Shown here piece after piece: positions 9,179 through 17,669 of a DNA stretch of 64,000 bases (position 1 is the stretch's first letter; each line of letters starts with the position of its first letter). A program made the translations under genes and the position numbers. A model generated the notes under the pieces. That model did no database searches, was not told the origin of the DNA, and saw nothing but the letters and a program-made list of their open reading frames with translations. This DNA is from Desulfovibrio ferrophilus (GTDB taxonomy: Bacteria; Desulfobacterota; Desulfovibrionia; Desulfovibrionales; Desulfovibrionaceae): assembly GCF_003966735.1 (NCBI RefSeq), contig NZ_AP017378.1, forward strand, positions 2,872,905-2,936,904, written 5' to 3'.

Positions 9179-9676
9179 CTATTGCGGCAGGTTCTCTTCC
9201 ATGGGGGCAGTGCGTACTTCCTGAGGAACAGCACCGGAATCCTGCCTGGGGGCGACCATGATTTCAACGATGGTATTGAAGGTCTCGTCGATGATATTGA
9301 TGATGCAATCACGATCAGGCTTTTCGAAAACCATGATGGTGCGGTTGTACTTCATCTTGCTGCGCAGGCGCCAGTTGTCCTTGGGCAGTTCCTTCTCGAA
9401 GAAGTTCGCCAGAGACACGGCGTCCACACGGCCCTTGTAGGTCACGATGCCGGTCTTGAACTGCGGGGTCTCGAAGACAAAGGAAGCCTTGTTATCCAGG
9501 TCCATGTCGTTGGGAATCAGCACATCATCAAATTCCTGATACATGCCAACAGGTTTGCTCATGGACTGCGTGGATTTTGCCGGGGCGTTCTCGCCGTGGC
9601 TTTGCAGTGCGGACTCGCAACCACCAAGGACTAACAAGGAAACCATTGCCAGGGTGATCATAAAAATTTTATGCAT
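9179..9676 (-). CDS. Predicted lipoprotein of unknown function
   Basis: 165 residues with a lipoprotein signal peptide. Hydrophobic residues 4-17 end in LGGC, making Cys20 the lipidation site. The mature part has a globular segment (about 60-145) with YKGRVDAVSLANFFEKELP, resembling small periplasmic domains of unknown function. The ATG at 9676 follows an excellent AAGGAGGAGAC site; an upstream start would spoil the signal peptide. It is the first gene of the coaBC transcript. I do not recognise a named family. Confidence 0.8.
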   Translation of the reverse strand: MHKIFMITLAMVSLLVLGGCESALQSHGENAPAKSTQSMSKPVGMYQEFDDVLIPNDMDLDNKASFVFETPQFKTGIVTYKGRVDAVSLANFFEKELPKDNWRLRSKMKYNRTIMVFEKPDRDCIINIIDETFNTIVEIMVAPRQDSGAVPQEVRTAPMEENLPQ

Positions 9677-9868
9677 GTCTCCTCCTTCAGGATGACTTTT
9701 GCCCGCCGTTTCGACGGTCACGGCGTATTGTCTGTAATTGAGCGAGTTAGCTTACCCGAGCTTGGCGCAAACTGCAATTTTCCCTGAGGCGAGAAATCAC
9801 AGGACGCAGGCCCGTTGAATATGCGCCCCAGCACCAGACAACACAACAACTAATTTCATGAAATCAAG

Positions 9869-10963
9869 ATGGTTACTGTGAACGAACAAGATTATCTCCT
9901 GAAATCCTACCGCTATGAGTTGCCCGAGGAATCCATTGCCCAATCCCCGGCCCAGAAAAGGGACCTTTCTAAATTGCTGGTGGTCAACCGCGAAAGCGGT
10001 GAACTTGAAATCAGCACTTTCGCGAAACTTGCCGATCTCATTCCAGACAACGCACTGCTCGTGGCCAATAACTCAAAAGTCCTCCCGGCGCGCATCTACG
10101 GCTCCAAGGAGACCGGCGGCAAGGTGGAATTCCTGCTGCTGACCCCGCTACCGCTGCTCATGGAAACCGCTGAAACCCAAGGCGATTGGTCCAGTGCCGA
10201 GGTCGAAGGCCTGCTCCGAGCCAGCAAGCCCCCAAAGACCGGACAGAACATCGTCTTCTCAGATCAGTTCAGGCTCGAAGTCATCACCCGTGGCGATTTT
10301 GGCAAAAGCCGGGTGCGGCTGTACTGGCAAGGTGAACTGGCCGGCCTGTTCTGCGAACTCGGGCATTACCCCCTGCCGCCCTACATCAAGCGCCCGGATA
10401 CCGCCGAGGATGCCAAGCGCTACCAGACCATCTACGCCGAAGACGACAAACTGGGCTCCGTGGCCGCCCCCACCGCCGGACTGCACTTCACTCCCGAGGT
10501 TCGCCAGTCTCTGGCTGAACGAGGCATTGAATGGGCCGAGGTGACCCTCTATGTAGGGTATGGGACCTTCTCGCCCGTGCGCGAGGCGGACATCCGCAAC
10601 CATTCCATGCACAAGGAATATATCGAAATCTCAGCCGACACTGCCCTGGCTGTGGCCAATGCCAAGGCCCAGGGTCGGCCCGTGCTGGCCGTGGGCACCA
10701 CCAGCGTGCGTACCCTGGAAGGCGCCTATGCCGCCGTGGGAGATATCGCCCCCTATGCAGGCTGGACGGAGATTTACATCACCCCCGGCTACGAATTCAA
10801 GGTTGCGGATAAACTGCTGACCAATTTCCATTTGCCAGAATCATCGCTCCTTATTATGGTTTCCGCTCTCATCGGACGTGAGGCTACTCTTTCGGCGTAC
10901 AAAACAGCTCTGGAAAACGACTTCCGCTTCTTCTCCTACGGCGACGCCATGCTCATCCTCTAG
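9869..10963 (+). CDS. queA: S-adenosylmethionine:tRNA ribosyltransferase-isomerase QueA
   Basis: 364 residues, in the normal range. The N-terminal YELPEESIAQSPAQKRDLSKLLV segment and the later APTAGLHF and VTLYVGYGTF motifs are diagnostic. QueA transfers the ribosyl group of SAM to 7-aminomethyl-7-deazaguanine in tRNA during queuosine synthesis. The ribosome binding site before ATG 9869 is weak; an overlapping ATG at 9858 runs quickly into a stop. It is the first plus-strand gene after the divergent lipoprotein, followed 67 bp later by the oxidoreductase operon. Confidence 0.93.
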   Translation: MVTVNEQDYLLKSYRYELPEESIAQSPAQKRDLSKLLVVNRESGELEISTFAKLADLIPDNALLVANNSKVLPARIYGSKETGGKVEFLLLTPLPLLMETAETQGDWSSAEVEGLLRASKPPKTGQNIVFSDQFRLEVITRGDFGKSRVRLYWQGELAGLFCELGHYPLPPYIKRPDTAEDAKRYQTIYAEDDKLGSVAAPTAGLHFTPEVRQSLAERGIEWAEVTLYVGYGTFSPVREADIRNHSMHKEYIEISADTALAVANAKAQGRPVLAVGTTSVRTLEGAYAAVGDIAPYAGWTEIYITPGYEFKVADKLLTNFHLPESSLLIMVSALIGREATLSAYKTALENDFRFFSYGDAMLIL

Positions 10964-11030
10964 GGACCACACCGTCCCATTCCGTGAGATCGACTATTGA
11001 ACTCCGGCAACGAATTTCAAGGAGATTTCT

Positions 11031-11258
11031 ATGTCACGAATCGTCATCCGGGAAGACCGCTGCAAGGGCTGCCTGCTCTGCACCACGGTCTGTCCTCAGG
11101 AGATCATTGTCCAGTCGGACAGATTCAACCAGCAGGGCTACAAGGTCGTGGAAGTCACCAATATGGATGACTGTATCGGCTGTGCCTCCTGCGGGAAGAT
11201 GTGCCCCGACTTCTGCATCACCGTCTACAAGACGAAAAAAACCAAGGCGAAGGAGTAA
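11031..11258 (+). CDS. korD: 2-oxoacid:ferredoxin oxidoreductase, delta (ferredoxin) subunit
   Basis: A 75-residue ferredoxin with two [4Fe-4S] motifs: CKGCLLCTTVCP and CIGCASCGKMCP. It opens a four-gene operon whose members abut within a few bases. It passes electrons from the TPP-dependent oxidation of a 2-oxoacid to soluble ferredoxin. AAGGAG lies upstream of the ATG. The spacing to the alpha gene is 3 bp. Confidence 0.9.
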   Translation: MSRIVIREDRCKGCLLCTTVCPQEIIVQSDRFNQQGYKVVEVTNMDDCIGCASCGKMCPDFCITVYKTKKTKAKE

Positions 11259-11261
11259 GCC

Positions 11262-12326
11262 ATGTCCAGCAAGACTCCTGAACGCAAATTCATCAAGGGC
11301 AACGAGGCCATCGGCTACGGCGCCATCGCCGCTGGCTGCAAGTGCTTCTTCGGCTACCCCATCACCCCCCAGAACGACATCCCCGAGATGATGTCCAAGG
11401 CCATGTTCGAGTGTGGCGGTGATTTCGTGCAGGCCGAGAGCGAAGTGGCCGCTGCAAACATGCTGCTTGGCGCTGCCGCAGCAGGCGTGCGCTGCCTGAC
11501 CTCTTCATCCAGCCCGGGCATGTCGCTCAAGCAGGAAGCCATCTCCTACATGGCCGGCTCCGAACTGCCTGCCGTGCTGGTCAACATGAACCGTGGCGGC
11601 CCGGGCCTGGGCGACATCGGCCCGGCACAGGGCGACTACTACCAGTCCACCCGTGGTGGTGGTCATGGCGACTATCGCCTGCTGGTGCTGGCCCCGGCCA
11701 CCTGTCAGGAAGCCTATGACCTGACCATGGAAGCCTTTGACCTGGCCTTCAAATACCGCAACCCGGTCATGATTCTGGGCGATGCGATCCTGGGCCAGAT
11801 GAAGGAACCCATCATCCCGCACGAGGGCAAGAAGGTCGACGACAACGCCGAGACCTGGTGCCTGACCGGCAACAAGGGCCGCGAAAAGCGCCTGATCAAA
11901 TCCCTGTTCCTGGAAGAAGGCGCCCTGGCCGACCAGAACCGGAACCTGATGGCCAAGTACGAGCGCATGAAGGCTGAAATCCGCTACGAGTCCTTTGAGA
12001 CCGAAGATGCGGATCTGGTCATCTGTGCTTATGGCTCCATCGCCCGCATCGCCAAATCCGCTGTGCGCAAACTGCGCGCCCAGGGTAAGAAGGTTGGCCT
12101 GTTCAGGCCCATTACCCTCTACCCCTTCCCGGATGAGCCGTTGGTCAAACTGGCCGAACAGGGCAAGCGTTTCCTGACCATCGAGCACAACTGCGGCCAG
12201 ATGGTCGATGATGTGCGCCTTGCACTTCGTACCAAGGTCGACTCCGACTTCTTCGGCGTCATGCCCGGCGAACTGCCCAACCCCGACGATTTCGAGGAGC
12301 CCATCCTCAAGAGCCTGGAGGGTTAA
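11262..12326 (+). CDS. korA: 2-oxoacid:ferredoxin oxidoreductase, alpha subunit
   Basis: 354 residues of the KorA/VorB type. GNEAIGYGAIAAGCKCFFGYPITPQNDI is the N-terminal core containing the conserved YPITP loop. RGGPGLGDIGPAQGDYYQS follows at about 105-123. The subunit pairs with the TPP-binding beta subunit. Sequence reading alone cannot tell 2-oxoglutarate from branched-chain 2-oxoacid specificity. Co-operonic with delta, beta and gamma. Confidence 0.9.
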   Translation: MSSKTPERKFIKGNEAIGYGAIAAGCKCFFGYPITPQNDIPEMMSKAMFECGGDFVQAESEVAAANMLLGAAAAGVRCLTSSSSPGMSLKQEAISYMAGSELPAVLVNMNRGGPGLGDIGPAQGDYYQSTRGGGHGDYRLLVLAPATCQEAYDLTMEAFDLAFKYRNPVMILGDAILGQMKEPIIPHEGKKVDDNAETWCLTGNKGREKRLIKSLFLEEGALADQNRNLMAKYERMKAEIRYESFETEDADLVICAYGSIARIAKSAVRKLRAQGKKVGLFRPITLYPFPDEPLVKLAEQGKRFLTIEHNCGQMVDDVRLALRTKVDSDFFGVMPGELPNPDDFEEPILKSLEG

Positions 12327-12329
12327 CTC

Positions 12330-13094
12330 ATGGCCGAAGAAAAACTCGTATTCGAACCGTCCGAGGTCCTCATCGACCGACCGACGCACTACTGTCCCGG
12401 TTGTCAGCACGGCACCGCCCACCGCATCGTGGCCGAGGTCATCGATGAGCTGGGTCTGGCCGAAAACACCATCGCCATCGGTTCCATCGGTTGCTCGGTG
12501 TTCCTCTACAACTATATCAATGTGGACGCTGTCGAGGCCCCGCATGGCCGCGCCCCGGCGGTGGCCACCGGCGTCAAACGCGCCCGTCCCGACAAGATCG
12601 TGTTCTCCTATCAGGGCGACGGCGACCTGGCCTCCATCGGCATGGCCGAAATCATGCACGCCGCCAACCGTGGCGAGAACATCACCGTGATCTTCGTCAA
12701 CAACACGGTCTATGGCATGACCGGCGGCCAAATGGCCCCGACCACCATGATCGGTCAGGCCACCACCACCTGCCCGGGCGGCCGCTGCGAAGAACGCGAA
12801 GGCATGCCCATCAAGATGAGTGAAATCATCGGCATGCTCGGTGGCGTGACCTACTGCGAACGCGTAGCCGTGAACAACGTCAAGAACATCAACAAGGCCA
12901 AGAAGGCAGTCAAGAAAGCCTTCCAGTGCCAGGTGGACGGCAACGGCTTCAGCTTCGTGGAGTTCGTGGCCACCTGCCCCACCAACTGGAAGATGACTCC
13001 CATCGCCGCCAACGAGCGTGTGGAAGAAGAGCTGCTGCCCTACTTCCCACTGGGCGTGTACGCCGACAAGCTCGCCGAAAAGGAGGGCAAATAG
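12330..13094 (+). CDS. korB: 2-oxoacid:ferredoxin oxidoreductase, beta (TPP-binding) subunit
   Basis: 254 residues. CPGCQHG near residue 22 and CSVFLY near 57 are typical of the beta subunit. The TPP/Mg motif GDGDLASIG at about 96-104 ends near VNNTVYGMTGGQMAPT. It binds thiamine diphosphate and decarboxylates the 2-oxoacid to acyl-CoA. It lies 3 bp after alpha, and the gamma gene follows immediately. Confidence 0.92.
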   Translation: MAEEKLVFEPSEVLIDRPTHYCPGCQHGTAHRIVAEVIDELGLAENTIAIGSIGCSVFLYNYINVDAVEAPHGRAPAVATGVKRARPDKIVFSYQGDGDLASIGMAEIMHAANRGENITVIFVNNTVYGMTGGQMAPTTMIGQATTTCPGGRCEEREGMPIKMSEIIGMLGGVTYCERVAVNNVKNINKAKKAVKKAFQCQVDGNGFSFVEFVATCPTNWKMTPIAANERVEEELLPYFPLGVYADKLAEKEGK

Positions 13095-13649
13095 ATGTTG
13101 TACCAAGACGTCATCATTGCCGGATTCGGCGGACAGGGCGTGATGCTCATCGGCAATCTGCTGGCCTATGCCGGTATGAACCAGGGCCTGTCCGTGACCT
13201 ATATCCCCGTTTACGGCCCCGAGATGCGTGGCGGCACCGCCAACTGCACCGTGGTCGTCTCCGAGGATGAGATCGGCTCCCCCATCATCCGCACGCCCAT
13301 GAGCCTGGTCCTCATGAACCGCCCGTCTCTGGACAAGTTCCAGCCGCGTATGGCGGACGGAGGCATCTCCATCGTCAACTCCTCGCTCATCGAGCCGGAA
13401 CTGGCCGAGACCGAACGCATCAAGTCCATCTTCGTGCCCTGTAACGAAACAGCGGACAAGCTGGGCAACACCCGCATGGCCAACATGGTTGCCATCGGTG
13501 CCTATGTGCAGGCCACGGGCGTGATGCCGGTGCAGGCCGTGAAGGACGCACTGACAAACGTCATCTCCCCGCGCTATGCCAAACTCATCCCCGCCAATGG
13601 CAATGCCATTGATGCCGGGGCCGAGATCGCTGCCAAGGCCATGGCGTAG
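13095..13649 (+). CDS. korC: 2-oxoacid:ferredoxin oxidoreductase, gamma subunit
   Basis: 184 residues. The start [19 protein letters not shown] and [12 protein letters not shown] near 40 are signatures of gamma subunits, which bind the CoA end of the reaction. It is the last gene of the operon, followed by two hairpins, the second a strong terminator. Confidence 0.9.
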   Translation: MLYQDVIIAGFGGQGVMLIGNLLAYAGMNQGLSVTYIPVYGPEMRGGTANCTVVVSEDEIGSPIIRTPMSLVLMNRPSLDKFQPRMADGGISIVNSSLIEPELAETERIKSIFVPCNETADKLGNTRMANMVAIGAYVQATGVMPVQAVKDALTNVISPRYAKLIPANGNAIDAGAEIAAKAMA

Positions 13650-13681
13650 AGAAAGGGACACAAGAGAATTCAGGGAGAGAG

Positions 13682-13749
13682 ACAACCTTCTTGGGAAAGA
13701 AGGTTATTCCCTCTCCCCGAACCCCTCTCCCTTTCCAAGAACCTTTATA
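13682..13749. repeat. Inverted-repeat spacer before the operon terminator
   Basis: AACCTTCTT and AAGAAGGTT form a short hairpin around GGGA, followed by a C-rich stretch and AAGAACCTTT. It precedes the strong terminator of the oxidoreductase operon and resembles the pyrimidine-rich post-operon spacers common in this group. No coding potential is seen. Confidence 0.4.
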
Positions 13750-13750
13750 A

Positions 13751-13790
13751 AAAAGCCCCCCGAACGGAGATTCCGTTCGGGGGGCTTTAA
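13751..13790. terminator. Strong bidirectional terminator
   Basis: The long stem CCCCCCGAACGGA / TCCGTTCGGGGGG is flanked by A-rich sequence on the left and CTTTAA on the right. It sits between the plus-strand oxidoreductase operon and the convergent aroE and could serve both. Confidence 0.9.
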
Positions 13791-13850
13791 CATGTAATAA
13801 TCGGAAGACAGAAAAGGAGTGGGGGAAATGTATGTACTCCACCTGACGAA

Positions 13851-14696
13851 TTATGATTGGGCGAGCATCCCGGTGATGAGCTTGCGGGCTTCACCCAGAT
13901 CAAAGGTCTGTCCGGTCCAGAGTCGGAACTGCTCCACCGCCTGATGCACGAACATGGTCAGGCCATCGATGGTGCGACAGCCATTTTCTTCGCCCTGCTG
14001 CAAAAATTTTGTGCGCGTCGGATTATAGACCAAATCGTAAAGCGTCTGATTGTGTGACAGGCACAATTCATGAGGCAGGGGATTCTGGTCCACACGCTCG
14101 CCCTTCATCCCAAGCGGCGTGGTGTTGACGATGAGCTCGGCTTGTACGCTTTGGCGGTCGGTCCAGTCGTGAGTATTCACCGAAAACTCCGCAGCAAGGT
14201 CGGTTGCCTTATCCGCACTGCGATTGCTGACCACGATCTCGGACACCCCGATTTCGAGCAGTCCGGCTATCACGGCACGGGCTGCACCGCCCGCTCCGAG
14301 CACCAGAGCCGATTTGGGCCGGGTGGCGAGTTGAGTCAAAGGTGCCATGAAGCCGTAAACGTCCGTATTCTCGCCCAGGAGGCGTTTTCCACTCCAATAG
14401 AGGGTGTTAGTCGCCCCAACCGCTAAAACTCGCTCAGACAGACCATCCAAAAACGGCTGAACAGCCACCTTGTGAGGAATGGTTACGGATAAGCCGGAGA
14501 TGGGCAGTGAGCGCACCTGCTCCATGAACGCTGGCAACTCGTCCGGCGTTGTGGGGAAGGCGCGATACTCGCCCTCGAACCCGATGGTCTCGAATCCCCA
14601 ATTGTGCAAAGGCGGACTCATCGTGTGCCCCAATGGATGCCCGATGATCCCGAATAACTTCTTCCCACCCTCGGGCATGACGATCTTCTGACTCAT
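13851..14696 (-). CDS. aroE: Shikimate dehydrogenase
   Basis: 281 residues from the ATG at 14696, which has GGAG six bases upstream; a longer upstream extension is discarded. GIIGHPLGHTMSPPLHN at about 13-29 is the shikimate-binding segment. TIPHK holds the catalytic lysine and NTDVYGF the catalytic aspartate. GAGGAARAVIAGL at about 135 is the NADP loop. It reduces 3-dehydroshikimate to shikimate in aromatic amino-acid synthesis. It stands alone and faces the oxidoreductase terminator. Confidence 0.92.
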   Translation of the reverse strand: MSQKIVMPEGGKKLFGIIGHPLGHTMSPPLHNWGFETIGFEGEYRAFPTTPDELPAFMEQVRSLPISGLSVTIPHKVAVQPFLDGLSERVLAVGATNTLYWSGKRLLGENTDVYGFMAPLTQLATRPKSALVLGAGGAARAVIAGLLEIGVSEIVVSNRSADKATDLAAEFSVNTHDWTDRQSVQAELIVNTTPLGMKGERVDQNPLPHELCLSHNQTLYDLVYNPTRTKFLQQGEENGCRTIDGLTMFVHQAVEQFRLWTGQTFDLGEARKLITGMLAQS

Positions 14697-14819
14697 TCCT
14701 CTCTCCAGTCTTGCGAAGTGAATAGATCGATTATCACGCGCACACCAAAGGGGCAAAATGGAAAAGAGAGCAACACAAACGAGGTTGATCAAATACTTAA
14801 AAAACTATAAACACGTAGC

Positions 14820-15413
14820 ATGCTGAAACTAATGACTAACATATATTACAATTGTTACGGGTTCATCCTAAACCAATACTATAGAGGACCACTGAGAAAG
14901 CTGTATATTAGTTGTCATTGGCCAATCTACTATGCATTGAATTATGGTAAAATCTCAATAAACGCAAAAACACAATACAAAAAAATATTTACATATTACA
15001 ATGATGAATTCAAAAAGGAAGACGATTCCTTCTCCATACACATCAGCAGCGATCTAGACACGCCTGAAAATTTAATAAACCATTACTATAGATATTTAGG
15101 ATATGAAGGTGACACAATTAATTGGGAAGCTTTTGATGATAACGTAACCGGTATAGAATTCACAGAATCAAAATATACGTACTATATACATGATCAACTA
15201 CCAAAATTAAAAAAACGAGACCTTGAAATATATATTAGTATATTATTTACAGCTATATGCTCACGACATAGTCGTTACGACATCATTGGAACAGATTTAA
15301 TCGTTGCCTTCCATAAGCAACACGAAAATAAGATAAATAAAATAATTAAAAAATACATAACAAGTAGACAGATTTCGCCTTACTACGAATCACATCCTTG
15401 GGGATATTATTAA
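14820..15413 (+). CDS. AT-rich orphan protein
   Basis: 197 residues, rich in Tyr, Ile, Lys and Asn. Its base composition (roughly one third GC) is far below that of every neighbour, and its codons end mostly in A or T. No motif, signal peptide or clear membrane segment is recognised; HDQLPKLKKRDLEIYISILFTAICSRH reads as a helical core. The ribosome binding site is weak, and an ATG four codons in is an alternative start. The composition suggests recent transfer, possibly as a single-gene cargo. The function is unknown. Confidence 0.6.
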   Translation: MLKLMTNIYYNCYGFILNQYYRGPLRKLYISCHWPIYYALNYGKISINAKTQYKKIFTYYNDEFKKEDDSFSIHISSDLDTPENLINHYYRYLGYEGDTINWEAFDDNVTGIEFTESKYTYYIHDQLPKLKKRDLEIYISILFTAICSRHSRYDIIGTDLIVAFHKQHENKINKIIKKYITSRQISPYYESHPWGYY

Positions 15414-15518
15414 GCTGTGCAAAGAGTGTACAGAGATAGTATTTACCTGACGCTTGACGCAGCCGGTACACTTATTCCTGAATGGCATCATCACCCCTTA
15501 CGCACGATACCGATCTCG

Positions 15519-15581
15519 TCGGGGCATCAAGCCGCGAGAAGGTCGGACCATGGCCGACCGCACGAAGCGCCCAGCCCCGGC
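15519..15581 (+). repeat. P2A hairpin element, copy 1
   Basis: An outer pairing of CGGGGC with GCCCCG encloses a hairpin GGTCGG-ACCAT-GGCCGACC. The same framework recurs at 26110, 26258, 31298 and 38887 with different but still complementary stem bases. It lies in the 760-bp gap between the orphan gene and fliQ. Confidence 0.65.
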
Positions 15582-15661
15582 AACATGCCCATCAACACCC
15601 TGCTCCATCATAAGCTTAACCATTGTGCTGCAAGGTCCGATAGCCATTCGTCCTAACTGAC

Positions 15662-15757
15662 AGGGGGGAGGGTGGAGTCCAGAGGAGGTTCCGGGGGGAG
15701 AGGTCGCTTTGCGACCGTCCACCCACATCTCCTCTGGTCCGAGCGAAGCGGACACCT
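15662..15757 (+). repeat. P2B structured repeat, copy 1
   Basis: Begins GGGGGGAGGGTGGAGTCC. It contains CCAGAGGAGGT, then the small hairpin GGTCGC-TTT-GCGACC, then ATCTCCTCTGG pairing back to the first arm, and ends with the mini-hairpin GTCCGAGCGAAGCGGAC. Related copies are at 26406, 31441, 36657 (reversed) and 39031. Confidence 0.7.
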
Positions 15758-15939
15758 GCGGTAGCGCCCCCATCGCGAATCCGCGAGAGCGGGTAACTAG
15801 CGAGTCACGCGAAGCAGGACACCTTCATAAAGACCTCCATCGCCTACCCGCGCAGGCGGCCCCAGCCCACTTTCACAAATTGCCCCAATACGACCTGATC
15901 ACCCCCCCCATCACTCTTGCAAAGCACTGAAAATGCTCA

Positions 15940-16024
15940 GCTGGTGGCGTTGTTTCAGCACAAACAAACCCTCGCGTATTAAACATATACGCTTCGGTCT
16001 TGTTTGCATTTCACGCCTAGCCAA
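15940..16024 (-). repeat. P1 palindromic element, copy a
   Basis: The core reads CTCGCGTATT-AAACAT-ATACGCTTCGG, flanked by CAAACAAAC / TTGTTTG pairing. Outer arms GCTGGTGGCG / CGCCTAGCC are short and imperfect. It lies downstream of the flagellar operon terminator. Confidence 0.65.
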
Positions 16025-16070
16025 CAAAAATTTTGAACACTTTGCAGAAGAACATTCGCCAAAAACACGG

Positions 16071-16101
16071 CGCCCCTGCATGGACCATCCATGCAGGGGC
16101 G
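16071..16101 (-). terminator. Terminator of the flagellar operon
   Basis: Fourteen-base-pair stem CGCCCCTGCATGGA / TCCATGCAGGGGCG. On the minus strand it is followed after a few bases by GTTTTTGG. It lies 77 bp after the fliQ stop. Confidence 0.8.
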
Positions 16102-16177
16102 TAGGGAAACCACTATCAATCTCTCAGGACCCGGCGCAACAACTCACCGCATCCCGCAAGGGTCATCTCAATTCATC

Positions 16178-16453
16178 TTATCCACCATGAATGTAATTTG
16201 GCAGATTCAAAAACAATTCACGGGTGTAAGTCACCATCTTGTCCATGATCCAGGGGAACGCCACAAGCAGCGCCAGAAAGATCGCGACGATCTTTGGAAT
16301 AAACGTCAGCGTCATCTCCTGAATCTGGGTGGCTGCCTGCAGCACGGAGATCGTAATACCCACGGTTAGGCCCACACCAAGCATGGGCAGCGCGATCATC
16401 AGCGCCATCTCAATGGCCTGCTTGGCAAAGCCGATAACGAATTCGGGGGTCAT
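16178..16453 (-). CDS. fliQ: Flagellar export apparatus protein FliQ
   Basis: 91 residues with two transmembrane helices (about 14-38 and 52-74), as in all FliQ/SctS proteins. MTPEFVIGFAKQAIEMALM and QAATQIQEMTLTFIPKI are conserved positions. FliQ forms part of the FliPQR export gate of the flagellar type III secretion system. It is the last gene of this operon; fliR and flhB are not in the window. Confidence 0.93.
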   Translation of the reverse strand: MTPEFVIGFAKQAIEMALMIALPMLGVGLTVGITISVLQAATQIQEMTLTFIPKIVAIFLALLVAFPWIMDKMVTYTRELFLNLPNYIHGG

Positions 16454-16478
16454 AACTAAGGCTCCTGTAAATCTGCGG

Positions 16479-17276
16479 TCAAAGGGCGAAACTGTTCACC
16501 AAAGCACCGGTGAGCAGGTTCCAGCCATCCACCATGACGAATAACAACAACTTGAACGGCATCGATATCATGACCGGTGGCAGCATCATCATACCCATGG
16601 CGAGCAGGATGGAGGCGACCACCATATCCAGAATCAGAAATGGTATGTAGATCAGGAACCCAATGGTAAAGCCAGTCTTCAGCTCGCTGATCACAAAGGA
16701 AGCGATGAGCAGCGGCGTCGGGACTTCGGATTTGTCATGGGGGCGATCCAGCTTGGTGATGGTGTAGAAAATCGACAGGTCCTTCTCGCGGGTGTGCTTG
16801 AACAGAAAACCCCGCAGGGGCTGCTCGGCATTGCTGATGGCCTGCCTGAAGCCGATTTCCTCATTCAGATACGGCTGCAACGCAGTATCATTGATGGCCG
16901 TACCCACAGGCAGCATGATGATCCCCGTCATGAAAATGGCAAGGGCCGCCAGGACCTGGGTCGGGGGCATCTGGTTGGTGCCCATGGCCTGCCTGAGGAA
17001 GGAAAAGACGATGATGATGCGTGTGAATGATGTGGCCGTCAGTACGATGGCAGGAGCCACCGAAAGCACGGTCATCAGGAACAGGATCTCCAGCAGGATC
17101 GAAATCTTCTCGGGCTCGGTCTCACCGCCGGAGAGCGTCAGCTGCAGATTTGGAATGGTATCCTGGGCAAAGGCAAGGCCCGCAAACAGGGCCAGCAGCC
17201 CTAGGCTAAGGAGTACGGTCCTTGGAGCGAGCCTCTTCCAGGCTCTGGGTGAAGTCAGTTTCTGAGTCATCGTCAT
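16479..17276 (-). CDS. fliP: Flagellar export apparatus protein FliP
   Basis: About 265 residues with an N-terminal signal sequence (about 20-40) and several transmembrane helices. TSFTRIIIVFSFLRQAMGTNQMPPTQVL and PFLILDMVVASILLAMGMMMLPP are strongly conserved FliP segments. It forms the core of the export gate with FliQ and FliR. The start is uncertain between 17285, 17276 and 17270; all overlap the 3' end of fliO, which implies translational coupling. Confidence 0.93.
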   Translation of the reverse strand: MTMTQKLTSPRAWKRLAPRTVLLSLGLLALFAGLAFAQDTIPNLQLTLSGGETEPEKISILLEILFLMTVLSVAPAIVLTATSFTRIIIVFSFLRQAMGTNQMPPTQVLAALAIFMTGIIMLPVGTAINDTALQPYLNEEIGFRQAISNAEQPLRGFLFKHTREKDLSIFYTITKLDRPHDKSEVPTPLLIASFVISELKTGFTIGFLIYIPFLILDMVVASILLAMGMMMLPPVMISMPFKLLLFVMVDGWNLLTGALVNSFAL

Positions 17277-17661
17277 GTCCGGCATCCATCTCGGTCAGCA
17301 GGTTGATGTGAGAGTCGGTCACTCCCAACACCATCCGCTTATTCAAGAAGCGGACCACGACGACATACTTTTTGGGTCCCAGGGCCAATTGGCCTTCCAT
17401 CTTCAAATCGTTTTGGGACAAAAGCCCAAGCCCTGCGCGGTGTCCGTAGCGTTTCAGCAACCAGAACCCGGCGAAGATGAAGGCCAGCATCAGGCACAAG
17501 ATGCCCGCCACTTTCAGGGCCTCGCCACCCAGACTGGGGGTGGTTGGCAGATCATTGACGGTGGCCGCAGCCTTCTCGGCCATGCAGATGGCAGGCGTCA
17601 GCAGAACGACAGCGACAGCACCCCAGACACGGGTGGCCCGAACAACGTGACGGAAGTTCAT
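17206..17661 (-). CDS. fliO: Flagellar biosynthesis protein FliO
   Basis: About 151 residues. A signal peptide (1-29) is followed by one transmembrane helix (about 50-67) and a cytoplasmic domain with LALGPKKYVVVVRFLNKRMVLGVTDSHINLL, the usual FliO/FliZ pattern. FliO assists assembly of the FliP ring. The ATG at 17661 has GAGG upstream. It sits between fliN and fliP, the conserved order, and overlaps fliP by about 70 bp. Confidence 0.88.
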   Translation of the reverse strand: MNFRHVVRATRVWGAVAVVLLTPAICMAEKAAATVNDLPTTPSLGGEALKVAGILCLMLAFIFAGFWLLKRYGHRAGLGLLSQNDLKMEGQLALGPKKYVVVVRFLNKRMVLGVTDSHINLLTEMDAGHDDDSETDFTQSLEEARSKDRTP

Positions 17662-17669
17662 GACCACCT

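Noticed and set aside
11505-13685. 726-residue minus-strand frame opposite the oxidoreductase operon
   Set aside because: It is a His/Gly/Asp-rich antisense shadow of four well-supported genes with high third-position GC.
15417-16190. Several short frames between the orphan gene and fliQ
   Set aside because: They run through hairpin repeats shared with other gaps and lack ribosome binding sites.
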